Source: Rotaria sordida
Lineage: Eukaryota; Rotifera; Eurotatoria; Philodinida; Philodinidae
Direction: 5' to 3'
DNA: 64,000 nt
Assembly: GCA_905250125.1 (NCBI GenBank)
Contig: CAJNOL010000309.1
Location: 1,072 to 65,071 of the forward strand
Made by a program: the position numbers and the translations under genes. How positions within the stretch are numbered: the first letter of the stretch is position 1; each line of letters opens with the position of its first letter. Below the pieces are notes generated by a model. It was given only the letters and a program-made list of their open reading frames with translations, made no database searches and had not been told where the DNA came from. Positions 1-10,828 of this stretch are shown in pieces.

Positions 1-1144
1 GAAAGGTGGATTGCTCTCGTTCAACAATTTCTTGTCGACTAGTACAAAACGGCAGGTAGCTATGGAATTTGTTGAACGTGGATTGCACAAAAATAAAGAC
101 ACTGTGGGTGTTCTCTTGGTTATGACAATCAACCCAAGTAAAGTTTCAGCTTCGACCACACCCTTCGCGCTTATTGACAAATACAGTGCTATTGAAAGTG
201 ATAAAGAAATTCTCTTTTCAATGCATACCGTTTTCCGTGTCGGTGAAATCAAACAGATGGTCAATAATATTCATCTGTGGGAAGTACAATTGATTCTCAT
301 AGACGACAATGATCCACAACTGGCTGCTCTCACGCAACGCATACGAGAAGAGGTTCATGACACTGGGTGGGATCGAATGGGTAAACTAATGCTCACAGTG
401 GGTCACCTCGATCAAGCTGAAAAACTCTATAATGAGTTACTCAAGAATGCTTCCAGCGACATTAATAGAACATTTATCTATCACTCACTTGCACATGTAA
501 AAAACGAAAAAGGAGAATACGAAGAAGCAATTTCATTTTACGAAAAAGCACACGCAATCCACCAAAAAGATCTTTCAAAAAATCAAACATGGTTGGCTCC
601 TACCTATAACAATATTGGTTTGGTGTATAGCAACATGGGTGACTACTCGAAAGCCCTTGAATTTTTCGAAAAAGCAAATAAAATCTACGAAAAATCTCTA
701 CCTTCGAATCATCCCCATTTGGCTTCTTCCTACAACAACATCAGTCAAGCGTATGACAGTATGGGTGAACATTCTAAAGCATTAGAACGTTACGAAAAAG
801 CACATAAAATCTACAAAAAAACTCTGCCTGAAAATCACCCATGGTTGGCTACTTCCTACAACTACATCGGCCTGTTATATAATCACATAGGTGACCACTC
901 GAAAGCATTGGAATGTTACGAAAAAGCACTGAAAATAAGAGAAAAAGTTTTGCCTCCGAATCATCTCGATTTAGCTCAATCCTACAATAGCATCGGTGGA
1001 ATGTATTGCAATATGAACAACTATTCAAAAGCATTTTCATTTCTAGAAAAAGCATTTGCTATCCAACAAAAGTCACTTCCTCCAACACATCCTCTAATTA
1101 AACAATCGATAGATAAGATTGACTATGTAAAAAAGCAGCTGTAA
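1..1144 (+). CDS. ADP-ribosyltransferase-like / tetratricopeptide repeat protein, 5'-truncated
   Basis: The reading frame is open from base 2 and runs off the left edge, so the true start lies outside the window; the first in-frame codon usable as a start is only TTG at 11. The first ~100 residues resemble the C-terminal half of an arginine-type ADP-ribosyltransferase fold: the S-F-N-N-F-L-S-T-S strand (bases 17-43) and a D-K-E triplet (200-208) in the position of the catalytic E-x-E loop, followed by an I-L-F-S-M-H-T-V-F-R-V segment. Six kinesin-light-chain-like TPR units of about 42 residues fill bases ~365-1100, each with the Y-N-N-I-G / K-A-L-E-x-x-E-K-A pattern. TPRs bind partner proteins. 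Such ART-TPR fusions form a large family in bdelloid rotifers; substrate and role are unknown. No intron is seen in the part present. Confidence 0.8.
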   Translation, partial: KGGLLSFNNFLSTSTKRQVAMEFVERGLHKNKDTVGVLLVMTINPSKVSASTTPFALIDKYSAIESDKEILFSMHTVFRVGEIKQMVNNIHLWEVQLILIDDNDPQLAALTQRIREEVHDTGWDRMGKLMLTVGHLDQAEKLYNELLKNASSDINRTFIYHSLAHVKNEKGEYEEAISFYEKAHAIHQKDLSKNQTWLAPTYNNIGLVYSNMGDYSKALEFFEKANKIYEKSLPSNHPHLASSYNNISQAYDSMGEHSKALERYEKAHKIYKKTLPENHPWLATSYNYIGLLYNHIGDHSKALECYEKALKIREKVLPPNHLDLAQSYNSIGGMYCNMNNYSKAFSFLEKAFAIQQKSLPPTHPLIKQSIDKIDYVKKQL

Positions 1145-3256
1145 ATTTGTTTTTTTTCTGACTTGCCAAATAAACTCAATGTGGTTGCTACTCACTTCTT
1201 CTGGCTTTCCTCGACTTAAGAGCCTGAAACGAGTGCACACAGAACGAACCGTATCGAATTACAATGGATCAAAATGATTGATAGCTCGTGATCTTTCATC
1301 TTGTATATGATTTAATTATCTAAGATTACTGAAAATCAAAAACAGTCGAGATGCATTTTGATACGATCCTCTTCCTTTAGGTTTCCTCTTTCAGGCTTGA
1401 TAGAACACTTATGACAGAAAATCTAGTTTCTCGATGGAAAAAGAAGTTTGTTCAAAACCCATGCAATTTTTACGTATATATACGCTGATTGTAAGTATAC
1501 AAAATCATTTCAGTATGTGCCTATGAAGAGTTGATGTCTTTGGAAAATATCCCCTTGAATATTATTAGACTTGTCAATAGTCCTGCTCATGTGAGGGTTG
1601 ATTACTAGGCCATATTATCTTTCATTTCTGTTAAAATTTTTTTCGTTCATCGAGTTTTCCTAAGAATTTCAAATAAAATATTTTGAGACGATAAAATTAA
1701 CAATAAATTAGTGAAAGAATATTTTTAGGAGGAAATTGGACAAGCTCTATCGAGCCCTCTCAAAAAATCGACAAAAATAATTTTGCTCCAATGTCGGATT
1801 GCCAGCATCTCTGATAACTATTATTCTAAATAAAATTTGCTTTTCTCTAGCAAAATAATTTTTTGTTTATTTCTACAGATCTCATTTTATCATGTATGAT
1901 CATTTTCATATCTATATACTACAAACAAGACTAAATCTACCATATTTTAATCCTGTATCAATCAGTTTGATTTCGACAAAAGACTAATAATTTTCCACAT
2001 GAAGAAAATAATCTTTTAAATATTCCGTACACATGGAAGTGTGCAACTAGCTAGAATACTCAAGTTACTTTTTTTCTACAGCTTCAACCATTTCTCGAAG
2101 AAGTATAATTTTTTTCTACCAGTTACGATGCGCATATAGTGCTGGTGATTTTTTTTGTTAAGTTGTACTTAGTGCTTCACTCATATGGTGAATAATCTTC
2201 CAGCGTTAGCGCATGTGAATATGGTTTCCTGTTGTTTTTTCGTGGTAAAAAAAGTCTTCGATAATCTTGATTATTGAAAGTCGATACAGCTCAAATAAAA
2301 GTAAGTCATCAGCATGATACACGCACCATAACTAATAAAAAAAAATGGTAGTTTTTCGAAAAATGCTTGAAACTGTGCAAAATAAGTAACTGGAATATTC
2401 TAACTTGCTGATCATTCTAATATACTCATTTGTTTTATTTGACTGGTGTCGTTAATGAAAATGGTGGTCCATTTTTCACCAATCTAAATCACGATGAATG
2501 TGTGGTTCAAAGAAAGTTATTGCTTCTCTCTTTCCTTCGTTCAACATACCTCATATGATGGATATTGACAGTGCTTCTTTTCTTATTGTACGGTATATAT
2601 TGCGAAGGACTATTTGATTTTATTTCAAATCATTTTATTTAATATATTCATAAAACCACTTGAACTAATTGAAGAAATTTGATTAGATCTTTTTCCAGGT
2701 AGATTTTGTGTTTGAGCTTTTAAACGTAAATTTCGATCATCTGTTTGTTATTAATAGAACTTCACGGTGTAATCGAATAGCTCCATTTAAATAAAAACAA
2801 CCCAGGTCTATCAAAACGGTGTCGTTTTCGGACCGAAAGCGAACCGTAAAAGTGGTCGAAACGGGGTCTTTACGGTAGTATACCGGATAGATTCGGGCCG
2901 ATTTGGGTCCATATTTTCTGGCGCAGAAATACGCACCGTATTGTATCCGCATGGAAAACGCACCGTATTTGGTCGCTTTCTCTCCGTTTACAGATAAAAT
3001 TTGAATCTTAATGTACGATTCTTGTATGATCGTATTCTAAGATTGTGCAAGATCTTTTATTATTCATACAAAATTTTATAGAGAGTTCAAATAGAGTTTT
3101 TCACCGATCTAATCGGTCTGTTCTAATCTCTGACCTTCCCTTTCCTTAATCAACCGTTCTTCATCACCTTCTCCCACTTTCCACCACTTTTTACCAAACC
3201 CCACCACAACTATGCATCTGATTGATACCTACCGTTACGACAATGTTAGCAAAAAC
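1145..3256. other. Intergenic spacer, no gene recognised
   Basis: AT-rich spacer after the ART-TPR gene. I see no reading frame with conserved character or a plausible exon chain. A GC-richer patch at about 2800-2990 contains short inverted and direct repeats (ACCGTAAA at 2843-2850 against TTTACGGT at 2869-2876; ACGCACCGTATT twice near 2930-2970) and stands out from its surroundings. A weak open frame on the minus strand across this patch is most likely a composition effect. Confidence 0.5.
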
Positions 3257-3637
3257 ATATCTAAATAAAAAGAAATAAAAATTTAATATATAAAATTTAT
3301 ACGTACATATACCACGATATTATTAAAATATCTAAATAAAAATAAAAATAAAAAATTTATATATTAAATTTATAGTTGCCTATTCGACGATAAAATTGAA
3401 ATATCTAAAAAGAAAATATGAACTTTGTATACAAAGTTCTAGTTGTCTATTCAATGATATTATTAAAGTATCTAAATAAAAAAATAAGAATCTAATTTAT
3501 AATATTCACACTTACGTACACCACGGTATTATTGAAATATCTTAATAAAAAAATAAGAATTTTATAGACAAGAATCATCCTTGCCTATTCGAAAATTTGA
3601 TTGATATGTCTAAACGAAAAAAAATATAAACTTTATA
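3257..3637. repeat. Degenerate ~70-bp tandem repeat, about 5.5 units
   Basis: Units begin with the motif ATATCTAAATAAA at 3257, 3328, 3401, 3468, 3537 and 3606, giving spacings of 71, 73, 67, 69 and 69 bp. Two alternative unit endings occur. Units 1 and 4 carry an ACGTACA...ACCACGRTATTATT segment. Units 2, 3 and 5 carry TTGYCTATTCRA instead. The array therefore is a mixture of two subfamilies rather than a simple repeat. The last unit runs directly into the terminal inverted repeat of the neighbouring element at 3638. Confidence 0.8.
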
Positions 3638-4175
3638 TAAAGTACCTGACAAAATGACAGATTTTAGTTGACTTTGTTTGTTTTTCAACATTCACGATAA
3701 CTAGATGGCACATGAGTCGAGACTCGTCTGCGAAATGCGATGCGAAGCTTTTCCGAATGTCGAGTATCGAGAAATCGAAATATAGTATGAAATAAATAGT
3801 CGTGTTTACGAGACTGAATACACAACATTTTATTTGGAAAAGTATTTCTAGTTTGTTAAATTCAGTTCTCTTTTGCTATCAATATAGTGAAAAACATGAA
3901 ATGTCGACCGGTAAGTCGACATTGAAAAAAGTAGACGTTATTGGTATTCATTACTATGAGAACTCTATCAGTGAATATCAACTCATTTCTAAAGAACACT
4001 ATTGATTAATCGTTTTAATTATCCATATGACTCATTATCTATTATCAGTTGCGATATATAAAAGCAGTTGTTTGAAGAGAGTGGCGCCTAATTTTTCTTT
4101 CAATTTTCGTTTTAATTATCTTGAATGTAAAAAAAACAAAGTCCACTAAAATTTGTCATTTTGTCGGGCTCTTTA
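3638..4175. mobile_element. 538-bp non-autonomous element with ~40-bp terminal inverted repeats
   Basis: The left end (3638-3680) starts TAAAGTACCTGACAAAATGA and the right end (4134-4175) is its reverse complement with a few changes, starting TAAAGAGCCCGACAAAATGA when read inward. TA lies immediately outside both ends (3636-3637 and 4176-4177), consistent with a TA target duplication as in Tc1/mariner or PIF-like MITEs. There is no transposase frame inside. Part of the interior recurs outside the element at 4351 onward, so the locus has been rearranged after or during insertion. Confidence 0.65.
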
Positions 4176-4885
4176 TACCAACGGAAGCTTCTAATAAAGA
4201 TCAGATGACAAAAGGTAGCGATTCAATCTTGGCATTTTCACCTCACGCTTAAATGAATATTTTCTGATTGCCTGTTCTCGAGAGCATGGAGGCATAAAAC
4301 ACGAACTTTTGATACGTACGTCGAGAAAGCAAAAAAAAAAGAAAGAAAAACTAGATGGCACACGAGTCTCGACTCGTCTGCGGAATGCAGTGCGAAGATC
4401 GATATGTCGAGTATCGATAAAACGAGAAATCGTGGAGAAATTGTTTGATCTAATCGACTCGAAAAGCAGACATCGAGATATTCATTACTAAGAAAACTCT
4501 ATCGAGATATATCAACTTTATTTTAACAAACGCTATCGATTGATCAATCAATTATTTATGTGATTCATTATCTATCATCAGCTGAGTTCGCAGCTGTAAC
4601 GAATGAATTCAGATATGCAAAGAGATTGGCAGGTAACTTTTGTTGCTATCTTCATTTTAATCATGTCAAATATAAAATCTTTCAAATTCGTCTTTTTTAT
4701 AAATTATTTGTAATCAAAAGACTCGTCTTAGTGAAGATCAGAAAACGAATTTCCACGATTTGGTCTCTATACTTTCATCTCGTGTTTTAATGAATTTTTT
4801 CTAATTTTCCGTTCTTGAGATCATCGGGACACAAAACGAGTACTTTTGATGCGTACGTCAAGTAAGAAATAAATAAAGAAAACTC
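3701..4885. repeat. Diverged ~650-bp tandem duplication
   Basis: Two copies start at the shared CTAGATGGCACRNGAGTC motif at 3701 and 4351. Matching blocks follow in the same order: a TATCGA/GAAATCG block (about 3765 and 4405), an ATTCATTACTA..AACTCTATC block (about 3948 and 4480), an ATTATCTATYATCAGYTG block (about 4030 and 4567), a GATCAGAxxAC block (about 4200 and 4736) and a GATRCGTACGTCRAG block (about 4313 and 4848). The right terminal repeat of the neighbouring TIR element lies inside copy 1 but is not recognisable in copy 2. Confidence 0.65.
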
Positions 4886-5423
4886 GCGATCCAGTTCTAT
4901 ATAGCTGCTTCGCACCTTAAAAAGTAAACTCGCGAACGATTACATAAATGCTGTGCGAAGCACAGCATGAAACATGTGGTAAAACGTTTGATTACAAAGA
5001 CTAATACATTTTTATGCCAAAAAAAAATATCTTTCAGGAATCTTGCTGAGAGAGGAGAGCTGATCTCATCTCTCCTCTAGCCCACAATTCTATCTCCGCA
5101 TTGATTTAAAATTGCCTTGAGTTTTAATCTCTCCTGCAACATATGTTATAAAGAACAAAATAGACAACTACGCATTAAAATATAGCTCTTTTAAGTATTA
5201 TTCAATGTCTATTCTTTTAATTTTCTGTATTTAACAACTCATTACGTATATATTTCAAAAAAAGCAAGTCAGTTTTAACTAATGTCATCTATCGGCTATT
5301 TTCAATTGGTCGAATGGTTACTATTATTTATATTTATTTTGTTCTTTTTTTACGTCTCAATGACTGTATCATACGTTCCTTGAAATCTTATTCATTCTCT
5401 TTTAGTCTTTTACATTTATTCAA
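4886..5423. other. Spacer upstream of the RABAC1-like gene, with two hairpins
   Basis: No gene is seen. Two perfect stem-loops are present: ATGCTGTG (4948-4955) pairs with CACAGCAT (4961-4968) around a 5-base loop, and AGAGGAGAG (5051-5059) pairs with CTCTCCTCT (5070-5078) around a 10-base loop. The promoter of the downstream gene presumably lies in the last few hundred bases; no clear TATA element was assigned. Confidence 0.5.
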
Positions 5424-6354
5424 ATGAGTGACATGCCAGCAACAAAACAACTTAGTGGAGACATAGTTTCTCCTTCATCTCAACATTCAGAAATACCACT
5501 TGGTACTTCTAAAGACATTAATGCAAATTCAACAACTAATGATAATAATAATAATAATTTGTAACCATAGTATCGTTGTTTTTTTCTTTTTATTAATTCT
5601 TTTCTTCTAATCATTAGATCAACTTGGACATTATCAAATCTTCAAAAACTAAATGTTAGCGAATTATATACTCGACAATATCAAAGTTTACGTTCATGGG
5701 CAGAGTTTTTTAATACAAGTCAATTTAAAACACCTGCTAATATTAAAGCTGGTAATAAAAATTTGATTACATACAAAAGCAAAATTATTTGTATATTTTT
5801 TAGGTGGTCGTCGAATTCTTTTAAATATTGAACATTTTCAAACAAATTATGTTATGGTCATTATTCTTTTATCAATCTATTGCATGTAAAAAAATTTTAA
5901 ATCATTTATTTTATATAATTAAAAAAAAAATTATTTTTATTCATTTTATTTAGAATTACAACACCGGCTTTACTTTTTGTTTTATTAGCAATGGGTGCTG
6001 GTTGTTATTTAGTTAGTTTAAAAAATCGTGAAAGTCAATTAGTAATTATGGGTAAGAAATTTCATTGATCTGTTAAACGATATTCTTATTATCATGGCTT
6101 TTTTATATTAGGTCGTCAAATTCCAATAACTCAACAGTATTTAGCAGTGATGTGTCTTTGTATTCCATTGCTTGTTATGGTTGGTGCTGGTTCAGCAATT
6201 TTTTGGATTCTTGGTAAATAACATAAACTGCTCTTTAAATTCTTCATTTTTTTTTCTTCTTTCAGGTGCTTCAGTTTTTGTCATATTTCTTCATGCACTG
6301 TTTCATCAAACACCAAATCAAGAAGCATTTGGTGTACAAATGGAAGAAGTTTAA
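5424..6354 (+). CDS. RABAC1: PRA1 family protein, prenylated Rab acceptor 1 (RABAC1) orthologue
   Basis: Six exons: 5424-5560, 5618-5751, 5804-5885, 5954-6051, 6112-6213, 6266-6354. All introns are 52-68 bp GT-AG and phases agree, giving 213 aa. RABAC1/Yip3 proteins are small four-helix membrane proteins of the Golgi and endosomes that bind prenylated Rab GTPases and help deliver them to membranes. Seen here: a hydrophilic Asn-rich N-terminus, an L-R-S-W-A-E-F-F motif, the N-I-E-H-F-Q-T-N-Y-V segment before the first hydrophobic pair, then the family hallmark G-A-G-S-A-I-F-W-I-L-G-A-S before the last helix, and an acidic Q-M-E-E-V tail like that of vertebrate RABAC1. AATAAA-type signals follow the stop near 6358. 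A second, different PRA1-family gene lies at 40997-41740. Confidence 0.9.
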
Positions 6355-6574
6355 ATGAATAAAAAAAAACAGAAAATCTTCTGTTTAGTATTCTTTTTTT
6401 TGACTATTTTTACTCTCTAATTATAATGTGATATTTTATTGGGAAAGTCCTTTACTACTAATGCGCACTGAATCTGATAATATTTTTCATTGCACAGTTA
6501 ACAAGTGATTATACCAGTTTTTCTTTTTCGTTTGACAATACTAATAAAGAACATATTTATATGTTGACGTATTA

Positions 6575-6584
6575 ATTATTTTAG
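6575..6584 (+). promoter_or_regulatory. Putative spliced-leader acceptor at hexokinase start
   Basis: ATTATTTTAG directly abuts the hexokinase ATG at 6585. A cis-splice donor upstream is not obvious, so this fits a trans-splice acceptor for a spliced-leader RNA, which bdelloid rotifers are known to use. The leader itself is not encoded in this window, so this is inference. Confidence 0.45.
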
Positions 6585-9500
6585 ATGGTACCATCATCAG
6601 AGTATATTATAGAATTTAAAGTAGATGTTTTAAAAACATTAAAACTTGTTGGTATAACAACAGGCGTTTTAACAGCAATTGGTGTTAGTGCTTATTATAT
6701 TCATCGAAATTTACAAAGTTCGAAACGTGTTATTCTACGTGATGAAGTACGAAATATTCTTCGCCCATTTCAATTAACTGAAGAACAAATTCGCCGTGTT
6801 ATGGCAAATTTAAATACTGAAATGACAAATGGTCTAAAATCTGATGAAGCAATAACAAATGATTTAGCTATGTTTCCAACTTTTGTACATCATGGACCAA
6901 GTGGACAAGAATCTGGAGAATATTTAGTTGTTGATTTAGGTGGCTCAAATTTTCGTGTTTCACATGTTGTTATTGAAGAAAGAAATCGAATGCGTTTAAA
7001 TAATAAAATATTTCTTATTCCACATTCATTATTATTAGGTGCAGGTGAAAAATTATTTGATTATATTGCTGAATGTTTACAAAGATTTATTGATGATAAT
7101 AAATTATCCTTACATAAATCAAATGATCATCAATTTGATTTAGGTAGGAAAATTTTTAGTTTTTTTTGTTTTTTATATTATTGAAGTTATAAAAATGTAA
7201 ATTAAATAGTATACTTACCATAAAGTAATATACAATCGATTCAAAATTAAGAAGTAGTTTATATAATTAATTCTCTATAGTACGAGCATCGCGTTCTATG
7301 AAGAAGCTAAAAAAAATTTTTTGTTTAAAATATTATTTTGTTTTAAGCATAATTTTTTTTATATCGAAAAATACAGTCTGACTTTTTCTAGACTTGTCTA
7401 GTTTTTTCATATCAATATCATAATAATAATAATAGGATAGAATTTAGTATTCATCTTTATAGGAAATCTAATAAGTCGTTAGAATCAATTAAGATGATTA
7501 CAAAAAATACTGCCTAATATGAACATCGAAGGAAATATTTAAAAATATTAATTATATAGAGATATTTCCATTCTATGTCTATACGAAAACATGTAAGGAT
7601 ATGAATAGCAATTAAACATTCACTTTTGTAAGGTTTCTCAAATTGATGGAAATAAAAAACAAAAGCATTAACAGTTTACGAAGAAATGGCAGATTTCGAG
7701 CAAAAATTACTCGATAGAAATTTAGAGTATTCACTATAATGATATATTTACATTATAGAGAAGTTTTGCAATAGAAGTTTTTACTGTAGATTAAATATTT
7801 ATGAATTGAACACTAGTGTTATATAGAAAAATAAAGAAATAGAAAGGTAGTAATAATGAAAAAAGTATCTGGTTATTGTTCAAGAACATATTGAATGAAT
7901 CTAACAGGCAACAATGTCATTCAAAGTATCATGATCAAGAGAGAAACGATGTTCAAATAACTGCTAAACTTGAATCAGAAAAAAAAATTCAACTTCAGCT
8001 GATGAAAGAACCTCTCCAGGTGTCAAATCGTTTTCCTACCGAGACGATGTTCATTCGATGAGTAATAGAAATGATCACGTGAAAAATTGACTTTCAAATT
8101 TCGATGTCAAAGTTTGTGCAGTCAAAGTTCTTGATGAGATTAGTTAATTGTGTAATTAGTATTTCCTTTCTGAAGATGTAAATATATGAACAAAATTTGC
8201 TTTTACACATGAGAGCATTTCGAATATTGAATACCTCAGAATAGGAAATACTAGAAAAGTTCCAAATAGGCAAATAAATTAACCTCGTTGAGAACTTTGT
8301 TCGTGCAAAGTTTGAAGTTGAAAGTCGATATTTCAAGAACAGAAGTTCGGAAAAGCAAACCATTCTGGGTTTCTCGATTACTCATTAAATGAACATCATC
8401 TCGATCGAAAAGGGATCTGATACCTGGGGAGATTCCCTTGTAAATTAACTGATCTCTCTAGAATGGTAAAGTAGATTTAATTGGTTATTCATATTTTCAA
8501 TATTCATCCTGAAATATTGATTATATTTCGATGTCATCCTTGAAAATAAATTTGCCTCTACCTATTTGATATCAAGGAAAACAAAACACAGATCAGCCAT
8601 AAAAATCATAGTCTGTCTCTGTCACAAGTAGGCAGACTTAGAAGCCTAGTTGGAACTCTACAATTTGTAGACTAAAGTGTCGATTAAAGAAAATAATTAT
8701 CATATAATTCGTAGTAAAGTATTAATTATTTGTACGATTAAATAAAAATTTTTGAAAAAAATGAATTATAAATTATTTTTGTATTTTTTTTCTTTTAGCT
8801 TTCACATTTAGTTTTCCTTGTAAACAAAGAAGTTTAAGAGAAGCTACATTAGTATCATGGACAAAAGGTTTTAGTTGCACCAGTGTTGTTGGTAATGATG
8901 TTGTTAGTATGTTACAACAGGCCATTAATCGACGAAAGGTATGAATAATTAGATAAATTTGTTTTTGTCAACAATAAATAATGGTTTCATTAATGTTTAT
9001 TTTAGGGTCTCAGAATAGAAGTTGTTGCTTTAGTTAACGATACAGTTGGTACATTAATGGCTTGTAGTTCAACTTATCGTGATTGTAGAGCAGGTGTTAT
9101 ACTTGGCACAGGTAAATAGATTATTAAAAGTTGATTTTTTGATTCAATAATATTGTTTTTTTTTTAGGAACAAATGCATGTTATTTTGAAAATATTGAAA
9201 ATGTGCCTAAATGGATAGGCCCACGAGATAATACACTAAAACAAGTTGTGATTAGTACAGAATGGGGTGCACTTGGAAAAGTTTGTAATCGATTTAGATT
9301 AATATGTTTTATTGATAATAAATGAATATATTGATTTTATTTAGAATGGTTGTCTTGATTTTATTAGAACGGATATTGATCGTGAACTTGATGAATCAAG
9401 TTTAACACCACAACAACAAGTTTTTGAAAAAATGATATCAGGTAAAAACAAACTTGAAAGAAAATTTTAATAAAATAAAAATAATGGCATTTTAAGCTCT

Positions 9501-10479
9501 TTATCTCGGTGAAATTGTTCGTTTAATTATTGTTGATTTGGTACAACGTTCTATTCTTTTTCCGGGTCGTATGCAAAAATCACCAAGTATTCGACCTGAT
9601 TATAATATATTTCTTATTCTACGAGGTAAATAAAACGAAAAAAAAAAATAGGATATTAAAATAAGATTTTCAAATAATTTTTTTTTTTCAGGAAGTTTCT
9701 ATGCGAAACATGTTGCTGATATTGAAAGTGATACAAGTAAGCAAAACAAAAATAGAGAATGAATTTAATAATGTATGCAAATAAAACATTATATTTATTT
9801 TAGCGGAAGATTTGTCAATTACTGCTGCAATTCTTACTTCAATTGGTATTCATGAACCATCATATGATGATTGTTATATTATTCGAGAAGTATGCAAAAC
9901 AGTATCACTTCGAGCAGCTAAATTAGCAGCGGCAGGTAAAAGAGACAACTGATCATATTGCTTGCATGACATATACAAGAAAAATTGAGTCTCGAAATTG
10001 GTACGTTCCTATACTGTTAGTCTTCATTAAATCCATATTTCTTGTATCATTTTTCTTTTTGTCTTTTGGAACTTTTATAAGTTTATTAAAATTACAAAAT
10101 GTACTCATTACTAGAATGATTAGTAATAACATAATCTTAATCGATCATGCTTAAAATAAATATTCTTATTTATATTCTAGCCATTGCTGTGCTTATTAAT
10201 CGACTCAATATGCCTTCCGTAACAGTTGCTGTTGATGGAACACTTTTTCGTCATCATAACAAATTCAAGAAAAATCTTATTCAAACCTTAGATCGATTTG
10301 TACCAAGAACAGTAAGTTTTAATCGACTAATTTTTTCTATATTTTATCTAATCTGTATTTTCTAGCATCGTTTGGTTCTTTCTGAAGATGGTTCATCTAA
10401 AGGTTCAGCTTTAGTAGCTGCTGTTGATCGCCGTTTAAAAACAGCATCATCTACATATGAAAAAAATTTTCCATCATAA
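6585..10479 (+). CDS. Hexokinase
   Basis: Ten exons: 6585-7143, 8799-8938, 9006-9111, 9168-9280, 9345-9441, 9497-9625, 9692-9736, 9804-9935, 10181-10311, 10366-10479; phases agree, 521 aa. Hexokinase phosphorylates glucose to glucose-6-phosphate at the entry of glycolysis. Motifs seen: phosphate-binding D-L-G-G-S-N-F-R-V (residues 117-125), sugar-binding L-V-S-W-T-K-G-F, catalytic L-V-N-D-T-V-G-T-L (Asp245), L-G-T-G-T-N-A-C-Y, E-W-G-A-L-G, and C-terminal V-D-G-T-L-F-R-H-H plus [10 protein letters not shown]. It is a single ~50-kDa catalytic unit, not the duplicated 100-kDa vertebrate form. Residues ~19-39 form a hydrophobic segment, suggesting membrane attachment, possibly to mitochondria. 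Intron 1 is 1655 bp against ~55-70 bp for most others and holds a foldback repeat. Confidence 0.95.
8011..8435. repeat. Foldback (long imperfect inverted repeat) in hexokinase intron 1
   Basis: The left arm (about 8011-8185) pairs with the reverse complement of the right arm (about 8220-8435). Shared blocks, read on the left arm, include CTCTCCAGGTGTCAAATC, GATGTTCATTCGATGAGTAA, TTGACTTTCAAATTTCG, and TTAGTATTTCCTTTCTGA, in the same order on the reverse complement of the right arm. The spacer is about 35 bases. No coding capacity was recognised. Confidence 0.65.
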
Positions 10480-10828
10480 ATCATTATAATAAAATATAAA
10501 CACTATTATTAATTCATCTTTCCCGCATGCTTTTTATATACAAAAACAAATTAATAGTTCTTGTTGTTTATGTTTTTTCCTAGTCATTTTAGAATATAAT
10601 ATTTCTTCATTTAATGTCTCTTATCCTAGTCTTCTGTTTTGTTTGATTTTCTCCTCTTATAGGCCTATATAATTTCAATTTTACCTTATTTTGCCTTCTT
10701 AGATATAGATATGTATTGTCTACATTTCTCTTCTTTAATTTAGCCAACCAACAACACATATATACTAGTATGACAAATGTTTTGGTTATTTATTTTATGT
10801 TTCTCTAGATTTATTATCATATGCTTCA
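10480..10828. other. Spacer between hexokinase and the 151-aa gene
   Basis: AT-rich 349-bp gap. AATAAA-like signal for hexokinase near 10488. A TTTATGTTTCTCTAG acceptor-like sequence ends at about 10809, 20 bases before the next ATG, consistent with a spliced-leader acceptor or the end of a 5' UTR intron. Confidence 0.45.

Noticed and set aside
2737-2952. 71-codon minus-strand open frame in the GC-richer patch
   Set aside because: No conserved motif, start context or exon partners; explained by the local base composition and short repeats.
3257-3637. Regularly spaced repeats suggesting a CRISPR array
   Set aside because: Units are degenerate throughout, have no constant-repeat/variable-spacer structure, and the DNA is eukaryotic.
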